From Comamonas antarctica (GTDB taxonomy: Bacteria; Pseudomonadota; Gammaproteobacteria; Burkholderiales; Burkholderiaceae_C), in assembly GCF_013363755.1 (NCBI RefSeq), contig NZ_CP054840.1, positions 2,907,501 to 2,971,500 of the forward strand: a DNA stretch of 64,000 bases. Reading direction: 5' to 3'. Under the pieces are notes generated by a model. The model was not told where the DNA came from, did not search any database, and saw nothing but the letters and a program-made list of their open reading frames with translations. Below are positions 34,584 through 46,560 of this stretch, in pieces; the first letter of the stretch is position 1, and every line of letters begins with the position of its first letter. The translations under genes and the position numbers were made by a program.

Positions 34584-35405
34584 TCACGCCTGACGCACCA
34601 TTTCGGTGCTCCACTTTGCACCAATAGAGTGCAATCCCTCTATCAGTGCGGGCCAGGCCTGGTCCACCGTGGCAACCAGGCCCTTGATCCCGAGTTCCAC
34701 ATGGGCGCCATGCACTGGATGGTCCACGCTAGGCAGGCTGAACACGCGCAGGCCGTCATGGGCCGACTCGAGCTGCTGCATCAGCGGCGTGAGTGTAGCT
34801 TCCCCAATGCCGAACACCAGCACCGAGCGCTCCTGGCGTGCGGGGCCGTGGAACAGCGGCGCATAGTGCTGGTCGAGCACGCTTTCCACCATCGGCCAGG
34901 CCATGACCGGAAAACCGGGCACGAAATGCACCGCCCCGCCCGCGCGGCCAGCGCAGGAAAAGCCCGGGATCTTGTTGTAGGGGTTGGCAATGATGCGCGC
35001 GCCCTGCGGGAAGTTGCCCATCTGCAGCCGATGCACATTGTCGGGGCGCCGGGGCTCGAAGACCTCGCCCTTTTCCGCGGCCACATCGCGCATGCGCTCC
35101 TCGATCAGCGCCACGGCTTCGGGGTGCAGGGCCAGCGGCACGCCCAGCGCCTGCGCCGCGCACTGGCGCGTGTGGTCGTCGGGCGTGGCGCCGATGCCGC
35201 CGAACGAAAACACCACGCTGGCGCTGTCGAAGGCGCGTGCCAGCGCCGCCGTGAGCCGCGGGCGGTCGTCGCCGATGTACTCGGCATATGACAGCGACAG
35301 GCCGCGCGCGGCCAGCAACTCGATCAATTTGGCCAGGTGCTTGTCGGCCCGTTTACCCGAAAGAATCTCATCGCCAATGATGATGGCGCCAAACTGCAAT
35401 TCCAT
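34584..35405 (-). CDS. CinA N-terminal (MoaB/Mog-like) molybdopterin-binding domain protein
   Basis: A 273-residue stand-alone domain of the competence/damage-inducible CinA type. FGAIIIGDEILSGKRAD opens it, followed by VVFSFGGIGATPDDHT, the molybdopterin-binding loop region, and FVPGFPVMAW. Full CinA proteins add a C-terminal nicotinamide-nucleotide amidase domain, which is missing here. It is cytoplasmic and probably acts on a nucleotide substrate; the exact role is unsettled. Its last about 50 codons overlap NtrC sites used by glnA. Confidence 0.88.
   Translation of the reverse strand: MELQFGAIIIGDEILSGKRADKHLAKLIELLAARGLSLSYAEYIGDDRPRLTAALARAFDSASVVFSFGGIGATPDDHTRQCAAQALGVPLALHPEAVALIEERMRDVAAEKGEVFEPRRPDNVHRLQMGNFPQGARIIANPYNKIPGFSCAGRAGGAVHFVPGFPVMAWPMVESVLDQHYAPLFHGPARQERSVLVFGIGEATLTPLMQQLESAHDGLRVFSLPSVDHPVHGAHVELGIKGLVATVDQAWPALIEGLHSIGAKWSTEMVRQA
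34594..34633. promoter_or_regulatory. Strong NtrC site pair inside the end of the cinA-like gene
   Basis: CGCACC-ATTTC-GGTGCT (34594-34610) has perfect 5-nt arms, and TGCACC-AATAG-AGTGCA (34617-34633) differs from consensus at one base. Centres are 23 nt apart, about two helix turns. They overlap the last codons and stop region of the gene at 34584-35405, so coding and enhancer functions share the same DNA. Confidence 0.82.
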
Positions 35406-35411
35406 GAAGGC

Positions 35412-36290
35412 TCACTTGGAGGGAGGTAGGGAAGGAGGGATGCCGGACGGCTGCGGCGCCAGCGGCGGCACCACTTCCTCGGGCTCTGCCGCCTGCGGGC
35501 TGGCGCGCATGCCTTCGAGCGCGGCCAGGCAGAAATGCGCAAACCACAGCGAGGAGAAGGCAAACACCAGCGCGTAGATCCAGATGGCCAGCGGAATCAG
35601 GATCCAGAAGGCCGCCAGGAACAGCATGCCCGAGGCCCAGACGATGGCCGGCGCGGCGCCCAGGTAGCCGCAGATCACGCCCATCACCATCAGGCTGTAG
35701 CGGTGGCGCAGGAACAGCACCCGGCGTTCGCGCTTGCTCGCATGCTCCGACAAGGCATCGAAGGCCATCACGCGGTAGGTGAGCCAGCCCCAGATCAGCG
35801 GCGGGATGATCATGACCAGCGGCGGCACGAACCACAGCGGCACGGAGACCACCAGCGCGATCAGCGCGATCAGCGTCGAGCCCAGCGACCAGGCCAGGCT
35901 GGCGGCAAGCGACCCGCCATGCTTGCGCTCGAGCAGCGGAAAACGCCTTTCGGCCACCAGCCGCACCAGTGCTGGCGCCATGCACAGCGCCACCAGCAGC
36001 AGCGACAGCACGACGATGATCGGCATGGCCACCAGCACCACCAGCACGGGCGCCACCGCCGCCGAGCCGAACCCGACGCCGCGCGCCTGCAGCCAGCCCC
36101 ACACGGTCTGCAGCCAGTGGGTGCCATCGAGCAGGCCCTGCACCCACAGCACCGCGGGCTCCCAGAAGAAGTAGCCCAGCACGGCCGAGAGCAGTGTCAT
36201 GAACAGCAGCGGGACGAGCGACCAGAGGATCACCCGTTTGTGCAGGCAATAAGCTGCTGCACGCCAGAAGGAGTCGATAAGCAGTCGCAT
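35412..36290 (-). CDS. EI24/CysZ-like inner-membrane protein
   Basis: A 292-residue membrane protein with about six hydrophobic helices and Arg/Lys loops, starting SFWRAAAYCLHKRVILWSL. The pattern with PLWFVPPLVMIIPPLIWGW matches the EI24 domain family, which includes the sulfate permease CysZ. A Pro-rich cytoplasmic tail ends it. ATG at 36290 was preferred over a longer frame. It lies 6 nt upstream of the CinA-like gene. A sulfate-transport role is possible given the family but not shown. Confidence 0.78.
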   Translation of the reverse strand: MRLLIDSFWRAAAYCLHKRVILWSLVPLLFMTLLSAVLGYFFWEPAVLWVQGLLDGTHWLQTVWGWLQARGVGFGSAAVAPVLVVLVAMPIIVVLSLLLVALCMAPALVRLVAERRFPLLERKHGGSLAASLAWSLGSTLIALIALVVSVPLWFVPPLVMIIPPLIWGWLTYRVMAFDALSEHASKRERRVLFLRHRYSLMVMGVICGYLGAAPAIVWASGMLFLAAFWILIPLAIWIYALVFAFSSLWFAHFCLAALEGMRASPQAAEPEEVVPPLAPQPSGIPPSLPPSK

Positions 36291-36316
36291 ACCCCCTAGC
36301 ATACCGATTGCAGGCT

Positions 36317-37294
36317 TCAAGCGCGACCGAGCAAACGCAGTACCCCGCGCCATTGCTGGGTCCAGAACCCTTGTCCATAGTCGCGCACGCGGCCCCGGGC
36401 ATCGGGTTCGACCTGATCCCGGATACCGGTAGGGTCATAGCGCAACTCGAAATTGGCGGTGCCGAACAGCATGTCCCACCACGGCAGCAGCACGCCGAAA
36501 TTGTTGCCGCCGCGGCGCACGCGCGTGCCGGCCCGCGCCTCATGGCCGATGCCGATGGTGTGGTGGCGCCGATGGAAGCGCGGGCTGACCCACAGCCGCT
36601 CGCCGATGCGGCCGAACCACACGCGCAGGTTCGCATGGTGCAGGCTTTCGCTGAGCTGGGTGATGGCGACGATGGCCACGAACTGGCCCGGCGCCAGTCC
36701 GATCAGCTGCGCCACCAGCACGATGATGCTGTCGCGCAGCAAGTCATCGAGCAGGTGGTTGCGGTTGTCGCTCCACATCGTCATCTGCCGCTGCGAATGG
36801 TGCAGCGCATGCAGCTTCCACCACCAGCCGAACTGGTGTTGGCCGCGGTGGATCCAGTAATCAAGCAGGTCGAACACCACCAGGTACAGCAGCAGGCTGA
36901 CCCAGGCCTGGTCGGTGACACCCGGCCAGAGGTTGTCGAGATGGTAGGTGGGCAGGCCCCAGACGCGCAGCGTGCCGAACAGGTGGTCCCACAGCGGATC
37001 GATCGTGAAGAACAGCGCGATGCGAAACAGCCCCAGCCGGTGCACCAGCGTGTAGAGGATGTCGACGCGCACCGCGCGCCGGTCGGTCACGGCCTCGACC
37101 GGCCACAGCCGCTGCAGCGGCGCGATCAGCAGCACCATGACCATCAGCTGAATCAGCCCGACCAGCAGCCAGCCCGTGGCCGCATAGCCGTCCTCGAGCA
37201 GATGCGCCATGCCCAGCGCAAACAGCAGCGGCTGCACCAGCCCTTCGAAAAGCTGCTGCTGCGCCGCGTTGAACCAATCCACCAATGCCTGCAT
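36317..37294 (-). CDS. Sterol desaturase / fatty acid hydroxylase-family protein
   Basis: A 325-residue membrane protein. The His-box motifs that bind two irons are present: HRGQH, HALHHS, and HRRHH, with several hydrophobic helices around them. The family hydroxylates or desaturates lipids using O2. ATG at 37294 has GGAGCAGG upstream; a GTG at 37306 directly after the upstream stop is an alternative. It is co-oriented with and close to the deacetylase gene. The lipid target is unknown. Confidence 0.87.
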   Translation of the reverse strand: MQALVDWFNAAQQQLFEGLVQPLLFALGMAHLLEDGYAATGWLLVGLIQLMVMVLLIAPLQRLWPVEAVTDRRAVRVDILYTLVHRLGLFRIALFFTIDPLWDHLFGTLRVWGLPTYHLDNLWPGVTDQAWVSLLLYLVVFDLLDYWIHRGQHQFGWWWKLHALHHSQRQMTMWSDNRNHLLDDLLRDSIIVLVAQLIGLAPGQFVAIVAITQLSESLHHANLRVWFGRIGERLWVSPRFHRRHHTIGIGHEARAGTRVRRGGNNFGVLLPWWDMLFGTANFELRYDPTGIRDQVEPDARGRVRDYGQGFWTQQWRGVLRLLGRA

Positions 37295-37306
37295 GACCTG
37301 CTCCAC

Positions 37307-38098
37307 TCAACGAGGCTGCTCTATCCAGTGACGGTAATCGGGATGCGTGTCGAGCGTGCGAAAGCAAAAGCCCTGCGCCTTGAGGCCGACCAGCAGCGGC
37401 TCGAGCACGGCCGGGGCCCAGGGGTCCTTGCGCGACCAGATTCCGAGATGGGCCAGCAAGATATCACCGCTGCGGATCCGCTGCAGCGCCTGGGCCAGCA
37501 AGGCCTTGTTGCTATGACGTTCACTAGGCAGCTCATCGCCGAGAAAGCCTGCCGGCGACCAGCCGACATGCGCCCAGCCACAGGCCTTGGCCGCGGCAAT
37601 CAGCGCTGGCGAGGTCTTGCCGCCGGGCGCGCGAAACAGCGGCAGCGGCTTCTTGCCGGTGATCTGCTGCAGCCGGTCGGCCGATTGCGCGATCTCGGCG
37701 CAATAGCCCGCGGCGCTGAGCGTATAGGTCTGACCTTCGCGCGGCCCGGCCGACGGCCTCACGCGGAAGGCGGGCGCGGCCGGCGTGCCCGCATCGGCGC
37801 GCCAGTAGGCATGCGACCAGGTGTGCGAGGCAAAAGCATGGCCTTCGGCGGCGCGCGCGCGCCACCACGGCGCCCAGTGTTCGCCCAGGCTGCCATCGCC
37901 CTCCTGCGTGGCCTCGTTGGCCGCAAAGAAGGTCACGCGCACCTGCTGGCGCTTGAGGACCTCGGCCACCAGTGGCGCGACCCCCATGTGGCCCGTGTCG
38001 AAGGTCAGATACAGCGGCTTGCAGGCGTCCGCGGCGCCCGCTGCCATGGGCAGCAGCGCCGCGGCCAGCAGCCAGCACGCTCGCAGGTCCTGGCGCAT
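37307..38098 (-). CDS. Polysaccharide deacetylase-family protein
   Basis: A 263-residue exported NodB-type enzyme. After a signal peptide (residues 1-22, ending GAADA) it has LTFDTGHMG, with Asp in the catalytic position, HTWSHAYW providing the metal-binding His pair, and FRAPGGKTSP. It probably removes acetyl groups from an envelope polysaccharide or peptidoglycan. It sits 4 nt after the YVTN gene and immediately before the sterol-desaturase-like gene, suggesting a three-gene envelope operon. Confidence 0.85.
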   Translation of the reverse strand: MRQDLRACWLLAAALLPMAAGAADACKPLYLTFDTGHMGVAPLVAEVLKRQQVRVTFFAANEATQEGDGSLGEHWAPWWRARAAEGHAFASHTWSHAYWRADAGTPAAPAFRVRPSAGPREGQTYTLSAAGYCAEIAQSADRLQQITGKKPLPLFRAPGGKTSPALIAAAKACGWAHVGWSPAGFLGDELPSERHSNKALLAQALQRIRSGDILLAHLGIWSRKDPWAPAVLEPLLVGLKAQGFCFRTLDTHPDYRHWIEQPR

Positions 38099-38102
38099 GG
38101 GC

Positions 38103-39179
38103 TCAGCGCGGCGCGTGCGCCAGCGTCCAGACGCCGTGCGGCGACTTGCCGACGTTGACCTGGCGCACCACTTTCTTCTCGACCGTGTCGATCACCGACA
38201 GCTTGCGCGCCCAGCGCGAGCTGACATAGATGTAGCGGCCGTCGGCCGAGACATCCATGCAGTCCGGGCCGCCGGGCGCGGGATAGGTCTCGACCAGCTG
38301 CTGGGTCTGCATGTCGATCTTGCCGATGGTGTTGGCCACGCGGTTGCTGACGTAAAGGTGGCGCTTGTCGCCCGCGCCGCGGAACGCATGCGCGCCCTTG
38401 CCGGTCTTGATCAGCGCCATGTTGCGCGGCGGGCCTGCAGAGATGTCGAACACCTCGACGCTGTCGCTGCCCGTGAGGCCGATGTACAGGCGCTTTCCGT
38501 CGGGGCTGCCGTAGACGTCGGCCGGCATCGCGCCGGTGCGCACGCGCGCCGTGATGACCTGCGTGGCCAGGTCGATGGCCACCAGTTCGTCGCTGTCCTG
38601 CATGGTCGAGTAGACGGTGGTACTGCGCGCGTCGATCCACAGGTGGCTGGGCGTCTTGGCCGTCGTGACGCGTTTCGCCAGCGTCGGCTGCTGGCCGTCC
38701 CAGCGGTAGAAGTCCACGTGGTCGAGCCGGTTTGCGGCCGTGACCAGCCATTTCATGTCGGGGCTGAAGCGCAGGTGGTACGGATCGGAGATGTCGCGCA
38801 CCACGCGCTGCACCTGCGCCGTGCGCGGGTCGAGGAAGGTCAGCGAATCGCCGAGCGCGTTGGCCACCACCAGCGACTTCTCGTCGGGCGTGAGGTAGAG
38901 ATGGTGCGGCTCCTTGCCGGTCGGGATGCGCGCCGTCTCGACCCAGCGCACCGGATCGATCACGCTGACCGAGGCGTCAAGCGAGTTGAGCACGAAGATG
39001 GGGGGAAGCGGCTGGATCGGGGCCGCTTTCGCCGGCGCCGCGGCAGGTGCCGCCGCAGGTGCCGCCTTGGCGGCCGGTGCCGCCGGCGGCGTCGCGGCCA
39101 GAACGCCCTTGGCGCCGAGGCCAGCCAGTCCGATGAATGCCAGCGCAGCGCGTCGCTGCTCGAAAGAATTGCGCTTCAC
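38103..39179 (-). CDS. YVTN beta-propeller protein
   Basis: A 358-residue exported protein with repeated YVTN/YncE blades: FVLNSLDASVSVIDP, YLTPDEKSLVVANALG, DVYGSPDGKRLYIGLTGSDS, LYVSNRVANTIGKID and DGRYIYVSSRWARKLSVID. An Ala/Pro linker follows an N-terminal QRRAALAFIG, a possible Tat-type signal. A GTG at 39179 was chosen; an ATG further upstream lacks support. Such propellers often act in the periplasm as binding or scaffold proteins. The ligand is unknown. Confidence 0.8.
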   Translation of the reverse strand: MKRNSFEQRRAALAFIGLAGLGAKGVLAATPPAAPAAKAAPAAAPAAAPAKAAPIQPLPPIFVLNSLDASVSVIDPVRWVETARIPTGKEPHHLYLTPDEKSLVVANALGDSLTFLDPRTAQVQRVVRDISDPYHLRFSPDMKWLVTAANRLDHVDFYRWDGQQPTLAKRVTTAKTPSHLWIDARSTTVYSTMQDSDELVAIDLATQVITARVRTGAMPADVYGSPDGKRLYIGLTGSDSVEVFDISAGPPRNMALIKTGKGAHAFRGAGDKRHLYVSNRVANTIGKIDMQTQQLVETYPAPGGPDCMDVSADGRYIYVSSRWARKLSVIDTVEKKVVRQVNVGKSPHGVWTLAHAPR

Positions 39180-39290
39180 AAACCACCACTTTCTAGAGTG
39201 GGAGCAGTGTATCTTGAGCGGCGATGGCCGCGCTGACGCGCCGCAATGCCATACGGCCGCTGTCATCTAAAACCAACACTGGCGCCCATG

Positions 39291-39313
39291 AAAAAAGACC
39301 GCCGAAGCGGTCT
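39291..39313 (-). terminator. Terminator after the purA/phosphoribosyltransferase unit
   Basis: Stem AGACCGC / GCGGTCT with a TTCG-type loop (CGAA on the + strand), followed by TTTTT on the - strand, 22 nt after the phosphoribosyltransferase stop. Confidence 0.9.
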
Positions 39314-39335
39314 CTTGTGCATGGTCAATGCAAGC

Positions 39336-39860
39336 TCACAGCTTCCATTTTTCGAGCAGCTTCTGCGGGCCCAGATTGTCGTAGCTTTCGAACGGCTGAT
39401 GGATCCAGGGATTGGTCGGCAGGAATTCCACCGAATAGTCGGCCTTGAAGGTCGAAAGGCCCTTGGTCCAGATCACGGCGCTGCGCAGTTCGGTGATCGG
39501 CGGGTAGTTGGTCTTGAGCATGCCGACCACGGCGTTGAGCGTGAGACCCGAATCCGCAAGGTCGTCGACCAGCAGCACGCGGCCGGCAATCTCGCCCTTG
39601 GGCGTGGTGATGAAGCGCGCGATGTCCAGATGGCCCTGCACCGTGCCGGCTTCGGCGCGGTAGGAGCTGGTGGACATGATGGCCAGCGGCTTGTCGAAAA
39701 TGCGGCTCAGGATGTCGCCCGGACGCAGGCCACCGCGTGCCAGGCACAGGATGGTGTCGAATTCCCAGCCGGACTGGTGGATCTTCAGCGCGAGCTTCTC
39801 GATCAGGCCGTGGTATTCGTCGTAGCTTACGTACAGGTGGTTACCGTCTTCGGTCAACAT
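39336..39860 (-). CDS. Purine phosphoribosyltransferase (Gpt/XPRT-like)
   Basis: A 174-residue type I phosphoribosyltransferase. The PRPP loop is VLLVDDLADSGLTL, with ILCLARGGLRPG earlier for the pyrophosphate loop. The family salvages hypoxanthine, guanine or xanthine to nucleotides. It follows purA by 38 nt, so salvage and de novo steps are co-transcribed. Which base it prefers cannot be told. Confidence 0.85.
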   Translation of the reverse strand: MLTEDGNHLYVSYDEYHGLIEKLALKIHQSGWEFDTILCLARGGLRPGDILSRIFDKPLAIMSTSSYRAEAGTVQGHLDIARFITTPKGEIAGRVLLVDDLADSGLTLNAVVGMLKTNYPPITELRSAVIWTKGLSTFKADYSVEFLPTNPWIHQPFESYDNLGPQKLLEKWKL

Positions 39861-39898
39861 GGTGCGTTCCTGTTTTGAATCGTGGAGACAGCCGCCGC

Positions 39899-41293
<1,395 letters not shown>

Positions 41294-42451
41294 TCAATTG
41301 CCAGAAATGGCTTGTACGACCCATTGCCCGGCGACTTGCACGAGTTCTCGGTCACAGTGGAATTCGTCCACTTCGCTTTCATGGCCCGGCAGTACGCAGA
41401 CCACGGTTTCGCCCTGCTGGCGCAAGGCGGCAATCGCGGCGCCCACGTCCTGCGCGTCGCCCCAGGGCGCACGGATGGCGGCCTTGAGCGCACGCGTGGG
41501 CACCACGCTCACCAGTTGCTTGATATCCAGGCTGAAGCCGGCGGCAGGACGGTTGCGACCGAACACCGCGCCGACTTCGTCATAGCGGCCGCCGCGCACC
41601 AGCGCATCGCTGGCGCCGGGCACATACATCGCGAAGCGCGTGCCGCTGTAGTAGCCATAGCCGCGCAGGTCGGCCAGGTCGAAGGTCACGTTCACGCCTT
41701 CGAGGCGCGCCGCCAGCCACTTGAGGTGGGCCAGCACTTCGGCCACGCCGGGCACGCCCGCCAGCGCCTTGCCGGCTTCGTCGAGCACCGACGCGTCGCC
41801 ATACAGCTGCAGCAGGGCCATCAGGCCGTCGCGCGACGCTGCGGGGAATTCGCGTGTGAGGCGCGCCAGTTCGCTGGCGTCCTTGCTGGCCAGGGCCGCA
41901 TGCACGGCATGCAGCACCGGGGCTTCGAGCACCACGCCGGCCAGCAGGCTGCGCACCACGCGCACATCGGCCATGTCGACACTGACGTTCTCGACCTGGG
42001 CGCTGCGCAGGCAGGCCAGCGCGAGCAGCAGCGACTCGAGGTCGGCCTCGAGACCGGCATGGCCGTAGATCTCGGCGCCGAACTGCAGCGGCTCGCGCGT
42101 GGCGCGCGGACGGTCGGGACGGGTATGGAGCACCGGGCCGCAATAGCACAGGCGGGTAATGCCGCGGCGATTGAGCAGGTGGGCATCGATGCGGGCCACC
42201 TGCTGCGTGGTGTCGGCGCGCAGGCCCAGCGAACGCCCGGAGAGCTGGTCGACCAGCTTGAACGTCTGCAGGTCCAGGGCTTCGCCGGTACCCGTCAGCA
42301 GGGACTCCAGATGCTCCAGAAGGGGAGGCATGACCAGCTCATACCCATAGCTACGCGCCGTATCGAGCAACCCTCGGCGCAATTCTTCGATGTGCCGTGC
42401 CTCGGAGGGCAATACATCGGCGATGTGATCCGGCAGGACCCAAGCAGACAT
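41294..42451 (-). CDS. hisZ: ATP phosphoribosyltransferase regulatory subunit HisZ
   Basis: A 385-residue class II aaRS-like protein without the tRNA-binding end. Motif 2-like region is [11 protein letters not shown], and motif 3-like region is [12 protein letters not shown] near the C-terminus. HisZ pairs with a short HisG for the first step of histidine synthesis; hisG is outside the window. It lies between hflC (190 nt gap with a hairpin) and purA, as in other Burkholderiales. Confidence 0.93.
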   Translation of the reverse strand: MSAWVLPDHIADVLPSEARHIEELRRGLLDTARSYGYELVMPPLLEHLESLLTGTGEALDLQTFKLVDQLSGRSLGLRADTTQQVARIDAHLLNRRGITRLCYCGPVLHTRPDRPRATREPLQFGAEIYGHAGLEADLESLLLALACLRSAQVENVSVDMADVRVVRSLLAGVVLEAPVLHAVHAALASKDASELARLTREFPAASRDGLMALLQLYGDASVLDEAGKALAGVPGVAEVLAHLKWLAARLEGVNVTFDLADLRGYGYYSGTRFAMYVPGASDALVRGGRYDEVGAVFGRNRPAAGFSLDIKQLVSVVPTRALKAAIRAPWGDAQDVGAAIAALRQQGETVVCVLPGHESEVDEFHCDRELVQVAGQWVVQAISGN

Positions 42452-42591
42452 GGAAAAAAGGGGAGGCTGTTAAAAACGCGATTCTACGGGATAGCGGTGT
42501 TGTCCTACCCATCGAGACCCCATGGCCTAGCCACGGCAACCGGTATTGCCGGCATGGGCGTGGTAGGAAAAGGGCTTGCGCGCCAATGCAA

Positions 42592-42611
42592 AGAGGGGCC
42601 GAAGCCCCTCT
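42592..42611 (-). terminator. Hairpin after hflC
   Basis: Perfect 8-bp stem AGAGGGGC / GCCCCTCT with a 4-nt loop, followed by TTTG on the - strand. It may partly separate hflC from hisZ; the T run is weak. Confidence 0.6.
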
Positions 42612-42641
42612 GTTGCTGCCTTGCCGGCGTGCGCCGCAGGC

Positions 42642-43535
42642 TTACCTGGCAGGTGCGGCGTTGCCGTTGCGCATGGCCTTGAAGAATTCCGACGAGGACG
42701 GGTCGAGCACCATCACGTCGCTCTTCTTGCTGAAGCTGGCCTTGTAGGCTTCGAGGCTGCGGTAGAACTGCGCGAACTGCGGGTCGCGGCCAAAGGCCTC
42801 GGCGTAGACACGCGCGGCTTCGGCATCGCCCTCGCCCTTGATCTTCTGCGCGTCGCGGTAGGCGTTGGCCACGGTGACTTCGCGCTGGCGGTCGGCATCG
42901 GCGCGGATCTTCTCGCCTTCGGCGGCACCGGTCGAGCGCAGCTCGTTGGCCACGCGCTTGCGCTCGGCTTCCATGCGGCGGTAAACCGATTCGGTGATCG
43001 ACTCGGCATAGTCGACGCGCGTGATGCGCACGTCGACCACGTCCATGCCCCAGGGCTTGGCGCCGCGCACCGATTCCAGCACTTCGCGCTTGACATCGGC
43101 CATCAGCGCTTCGCGCTTGTCGGCCAACAGGTCGCGCACGGTGCGGCGGTTGATTTCCTCCTGGAACGCATTGCGCACCACGCGGTTGAGCTGCATCGTG
43201 CCCGCGGCTTCGTCGAGGCCGACGTTGCGGATGTACTCCGACGGCTCCGAGATGCGCCAGCGCACGTACCAGTCGATCACCACGCGCTGCTTCTCGGCCG
43301 TCAGCATCGGTTCGGTATCGGTGCTGTCGAGCGTCAGCAGGCGCTTGTCGAGATAGCGCACGTTCTGGAACGGCGGCGGTGCCTTGATGTGCAGGCCCGG
43401 CTCGGTGATCACTTCCTTGATCTGGCCGAGCGCGTAGACCACGCCGAACTGGCGCTGGTCGACGACAAACAGCATCGAGCTCAGCAGGGCCAGCGCCACC
43501 AACAGGCTGGAGACAATAAATCCGACTCTGTTCAC
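42642..43535 (-). CDS. hflC: HflC, FtsH protease modulator
   Basis: A 297-residue SPFH protein. An N-terminal signal anchor (FIVSSLLVALALLSSMLFVV) precedes the SPFH domain (VDQRQFGVVYALG to about 200), then a coiled-coil tail. With HflK it forms the periplasmic cage around FtsH. It begins 9 nt after hflK. Confidence 0.95.
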   Translation of the reverse strand: MNRVGFIVSSLLVALALLSSMLFVVDQRQFGVVYALGQIKEVITEPGLHIKAPPPFQNVRYLDKRLLTLDSTDTEPMLTAEKQRVVIDWYVRWRISEPSEYIRNVGLDEAAGTMQLNRVVRNAFQEEINRRTVRDLLADKREALMADVKREVLESVRGAKPWGMDVVDVRITRVDYAESITESVYRRMEAERKRVANELRSTGAAEGEKIRADADRQREVTVANAYRDAQKIKGEGDAEAARVYAEAFGRDPQFAQFYRSLEAYKASFSKKSDVMVLDPSSSEFFKAMRNGNAAPAR

Positions 43536-43544
43536 AAGAATCTC

Positions 43545-44909
43545 CTAGCGGGCATCACGGTCGCGCGAACGGCTGTTGTCGCGCGCACGGACTTCATTCG
43601 ACATGGGGGAAGGCACGGTCGTCGCGCCCGGAACCGCAGCGGCGGCGGTGCCGGCAGCGTCTGCCGCGGCAGCGCCCTGGCCCGTGGTCTGCATGATCTT
43701 GTCCAGCGGCAGGTACAGCAGGTTCGAGCCCTTGCTGGAATCGACCAGCACCTTGGTCACGTTGCCGTAGATCTGCTGCATGCTTTCAAGGTACAGGCGG
43801 TCGCGCGTGACCTGCGGCGCCTTCTGGTACTCGGCCTGCAGCGCGGCGAAGCGCTGGCCGTCACCCTGGGCCTGGGCCACGATGCGCTCCTTGTAGCCCG
43901 CGGCTTCTTCCAGCATGCGCGAGGCGACGCCGGTGGCACGCGGCACGACATCGTTGGCATAGGCCTGGGCTTCGTTCTTCGCGCGCTCGCGCTCCTGCCC
44001 GGCCTTGAGCACGTCGTCGAACGAGGCCTGCACCTGCTCGGGCGGACGCACGCCGCCTTGCTGCATGTTGATGCCGACGATTTCGACACCGACCTTGTAG
44101 CGGTCGAGAATGGTCTGCATCAGCTGGCGCACGCGCGGCGCGATCTGGTCGCGCTCCTCGGACAGCGCGGCATCCATGCGCATCTTGCCGACCACTTCGC
44201 GCACCGCGGTCTCCGCGGCCTGGACCACGGCCTCGGCCGGGTTCTTGCTCTCGAACAGCCAGGCGCGCGCATCGCTCAGGCGGTACTGCACGGCAAACTT
44301 GATCTCGACGATGTTCTCGTCCTGGGTCAGCATGGCCGACTCGCGCAGGCCCGTGCTCTTGATCACGTTGTCGCGGCCCACATCCGCCGAGCGGATCTGC
44401 GTGACAAACACCAGTTCATGGCGCTGGATGGGATACGGCAGGCGCCAGTTGATACCCGCACCGACGGTGCTGTGGTACTTGCCGAACTGCGTGACCACGG
44501 CCTGCTGGCCTTCCTGCACGATGAAGAAGCCCGTGGCCAGCCAGATCGCCACGGCAATGCCGGCAATCAGGCCGATGCCCGCACCCGCGTTCTTCATGTC
44601 GGGCTGGAAGCCGCCGCCATTGCGCCCGCCCGGGGGCTGGCCGTTGCCACCGTTCCTGCCGCGGAACAGGCCCGACAGCTTGCGGTTGAGGTCGCCCCAG
44701 AGTTCGTCCAGATCGGGCGGCGTGCCCTGCGGCTGGCGGTCGCGGTCACGGCCGTTGGCCGGCGGCGGAATCGGCCGGTCGCTGTCCGGCCTGCTGCCAT
44801 CCGAGTCCTTGTCATCGCCCCGGCCCCAGCGGGGGTCGTTCAGGTTGAACATCCCCCGGAGGCCCTTGGGCAGCAGCGCCCAACGGGGCGCGCGGTTTGA
44901 AAAATTCAT
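43545..44909 (-). CDS. hflK: HflK, FtsH protease modulator
   Basis: A 454-residue SPFH protein. A Gly/Pro/Arg-rich cytoplasmic N-terminus (WGRGDDKDSDGSRPDSD onward) precedes a membrane helix (GLIAGIAVAIWLATGFFIV), then the SPFH domain (VQEGQQAVVTQFGKYHST) and a long tail rich in Ala. It partners HflC. ATG at 44909 is the clear start. The C-terminus has a long Ala/Arg-rich stretch. Confidence 0.95.
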   Translation of the reverse strand: MNFSNRAPRWALLPKGLRGMFNLNDPRWGRGDDKDSDGSRPDSDRPIPPPANGRDRDRQPQGTPPDLDELWGDLNRKLSGLFRGRNGGNGQPPGGRNGGGFQPDMKNAGAGIGLIAGIAVAIWLATGFFIVQEGQQAVVTQFGKYHSTVGAGINWRLPYPIQRHELVFVTQIRSADVGRDNVIKSTGLRESAMLTQDENIVEIKFAVQYRLSDARAWLFESKNPAEAVVQAAETAVREVVGKMRMDAALSEERDQIAPRVRQLMQTILDRYKVGVEIVGINMQQGGVRPPEQVQASFDDVLKAGQERERAKNEAQAYANDVVPRATGVASRMLEEAAGYKERIVAQAQGDGQRFAALQAEYQKAPQVTRDRLYLESMQQIYGNVTKVLVDSSKGSNLLYLPLDKIMQTTGQGAAAADAAGTAAAAVPGATTVPSPMSNEVRARDNSRSRDRDAR

Positions 44910-44979
44910 GCGAAAAGTCTCGGTTTTTGCAAAAAGACAGGGATCCCTTCGGCATTTTGCCCAAACAGGGCTTGGCGCC

Positions 44980-46143
<1,164 letters not shown>

Positions 46144-46203
46144 GCAGGCCTCCTGTCGGCATGCGCCTCCCGGACGCAGGGAAGAAGACTGGAGGGTGCA
46201 ATC

Positions 46204-46461
46204 TCAGGCGCCGGCGGCTTCGTTATCGCCGGAGGCTTCGGCCGTGGAGAAGTTCACGGCGCGGCCGGGAACGATGGTCGAAATGGCGTGCTTGTACACC
46301 ATTTGCGTGACGGTATTGCGCAACAGCACAACGTACTGGTCAAAAGACTCAATCTGGCCTTGCAGCTTGATACCGTTGACCAGATAGATGGACACCGGCA
46401 CATGCTCGCGACGCAGTGCATTGAGGAAGGGATCTTGAAGGAGTTGGCCTTTATTGCTCAC
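46204..46461 (-). CDS. hfq: RNA chaperone Hfq
   Basis: An 85-residue Sm-like protein. Sm1 region [20 protein letters not shown] and Sm2 [11 protein letters not shown], with Gln8 and Phe-Asp near the RNA face as in E. coli. It pairs small RNAs with mRNAs as a hexamer. Short acidic tail. It lies between der and hflX. Confidence 0.97.
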   Translation of the reverse strand: MSNKGQLLQDPFLNALRREHVPVSIYLVNGIKLQGQIESFDQYVVLLRNTVTQMVYKHAISTIVPGRAVNFSTAEASGDNEAAGA

Positions 46462-46560
46462 GATATTCTCCGTGTTCGAGGAGTGTTGTTGTAAACTTAC
46501 ACCTTACCACAGAGCCTTGCCAATCCCCCGAAAACCGGGTTTTGCAAGGCCCATGTGCAA

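Noticed and set aside
32892..35291. Long + strand open frame opposite glnA and the cinA-like gene
   Set aside because: Low-complexity translation with no recognisable domain; the opposite strand encodes unmistakable glutamine synthetase.
42576..44900. Long + strand open frame opposite hflC/hflK
   Set aside because: Same GC-driven shadow pattern; SPFH proteins are clear on the - strand.
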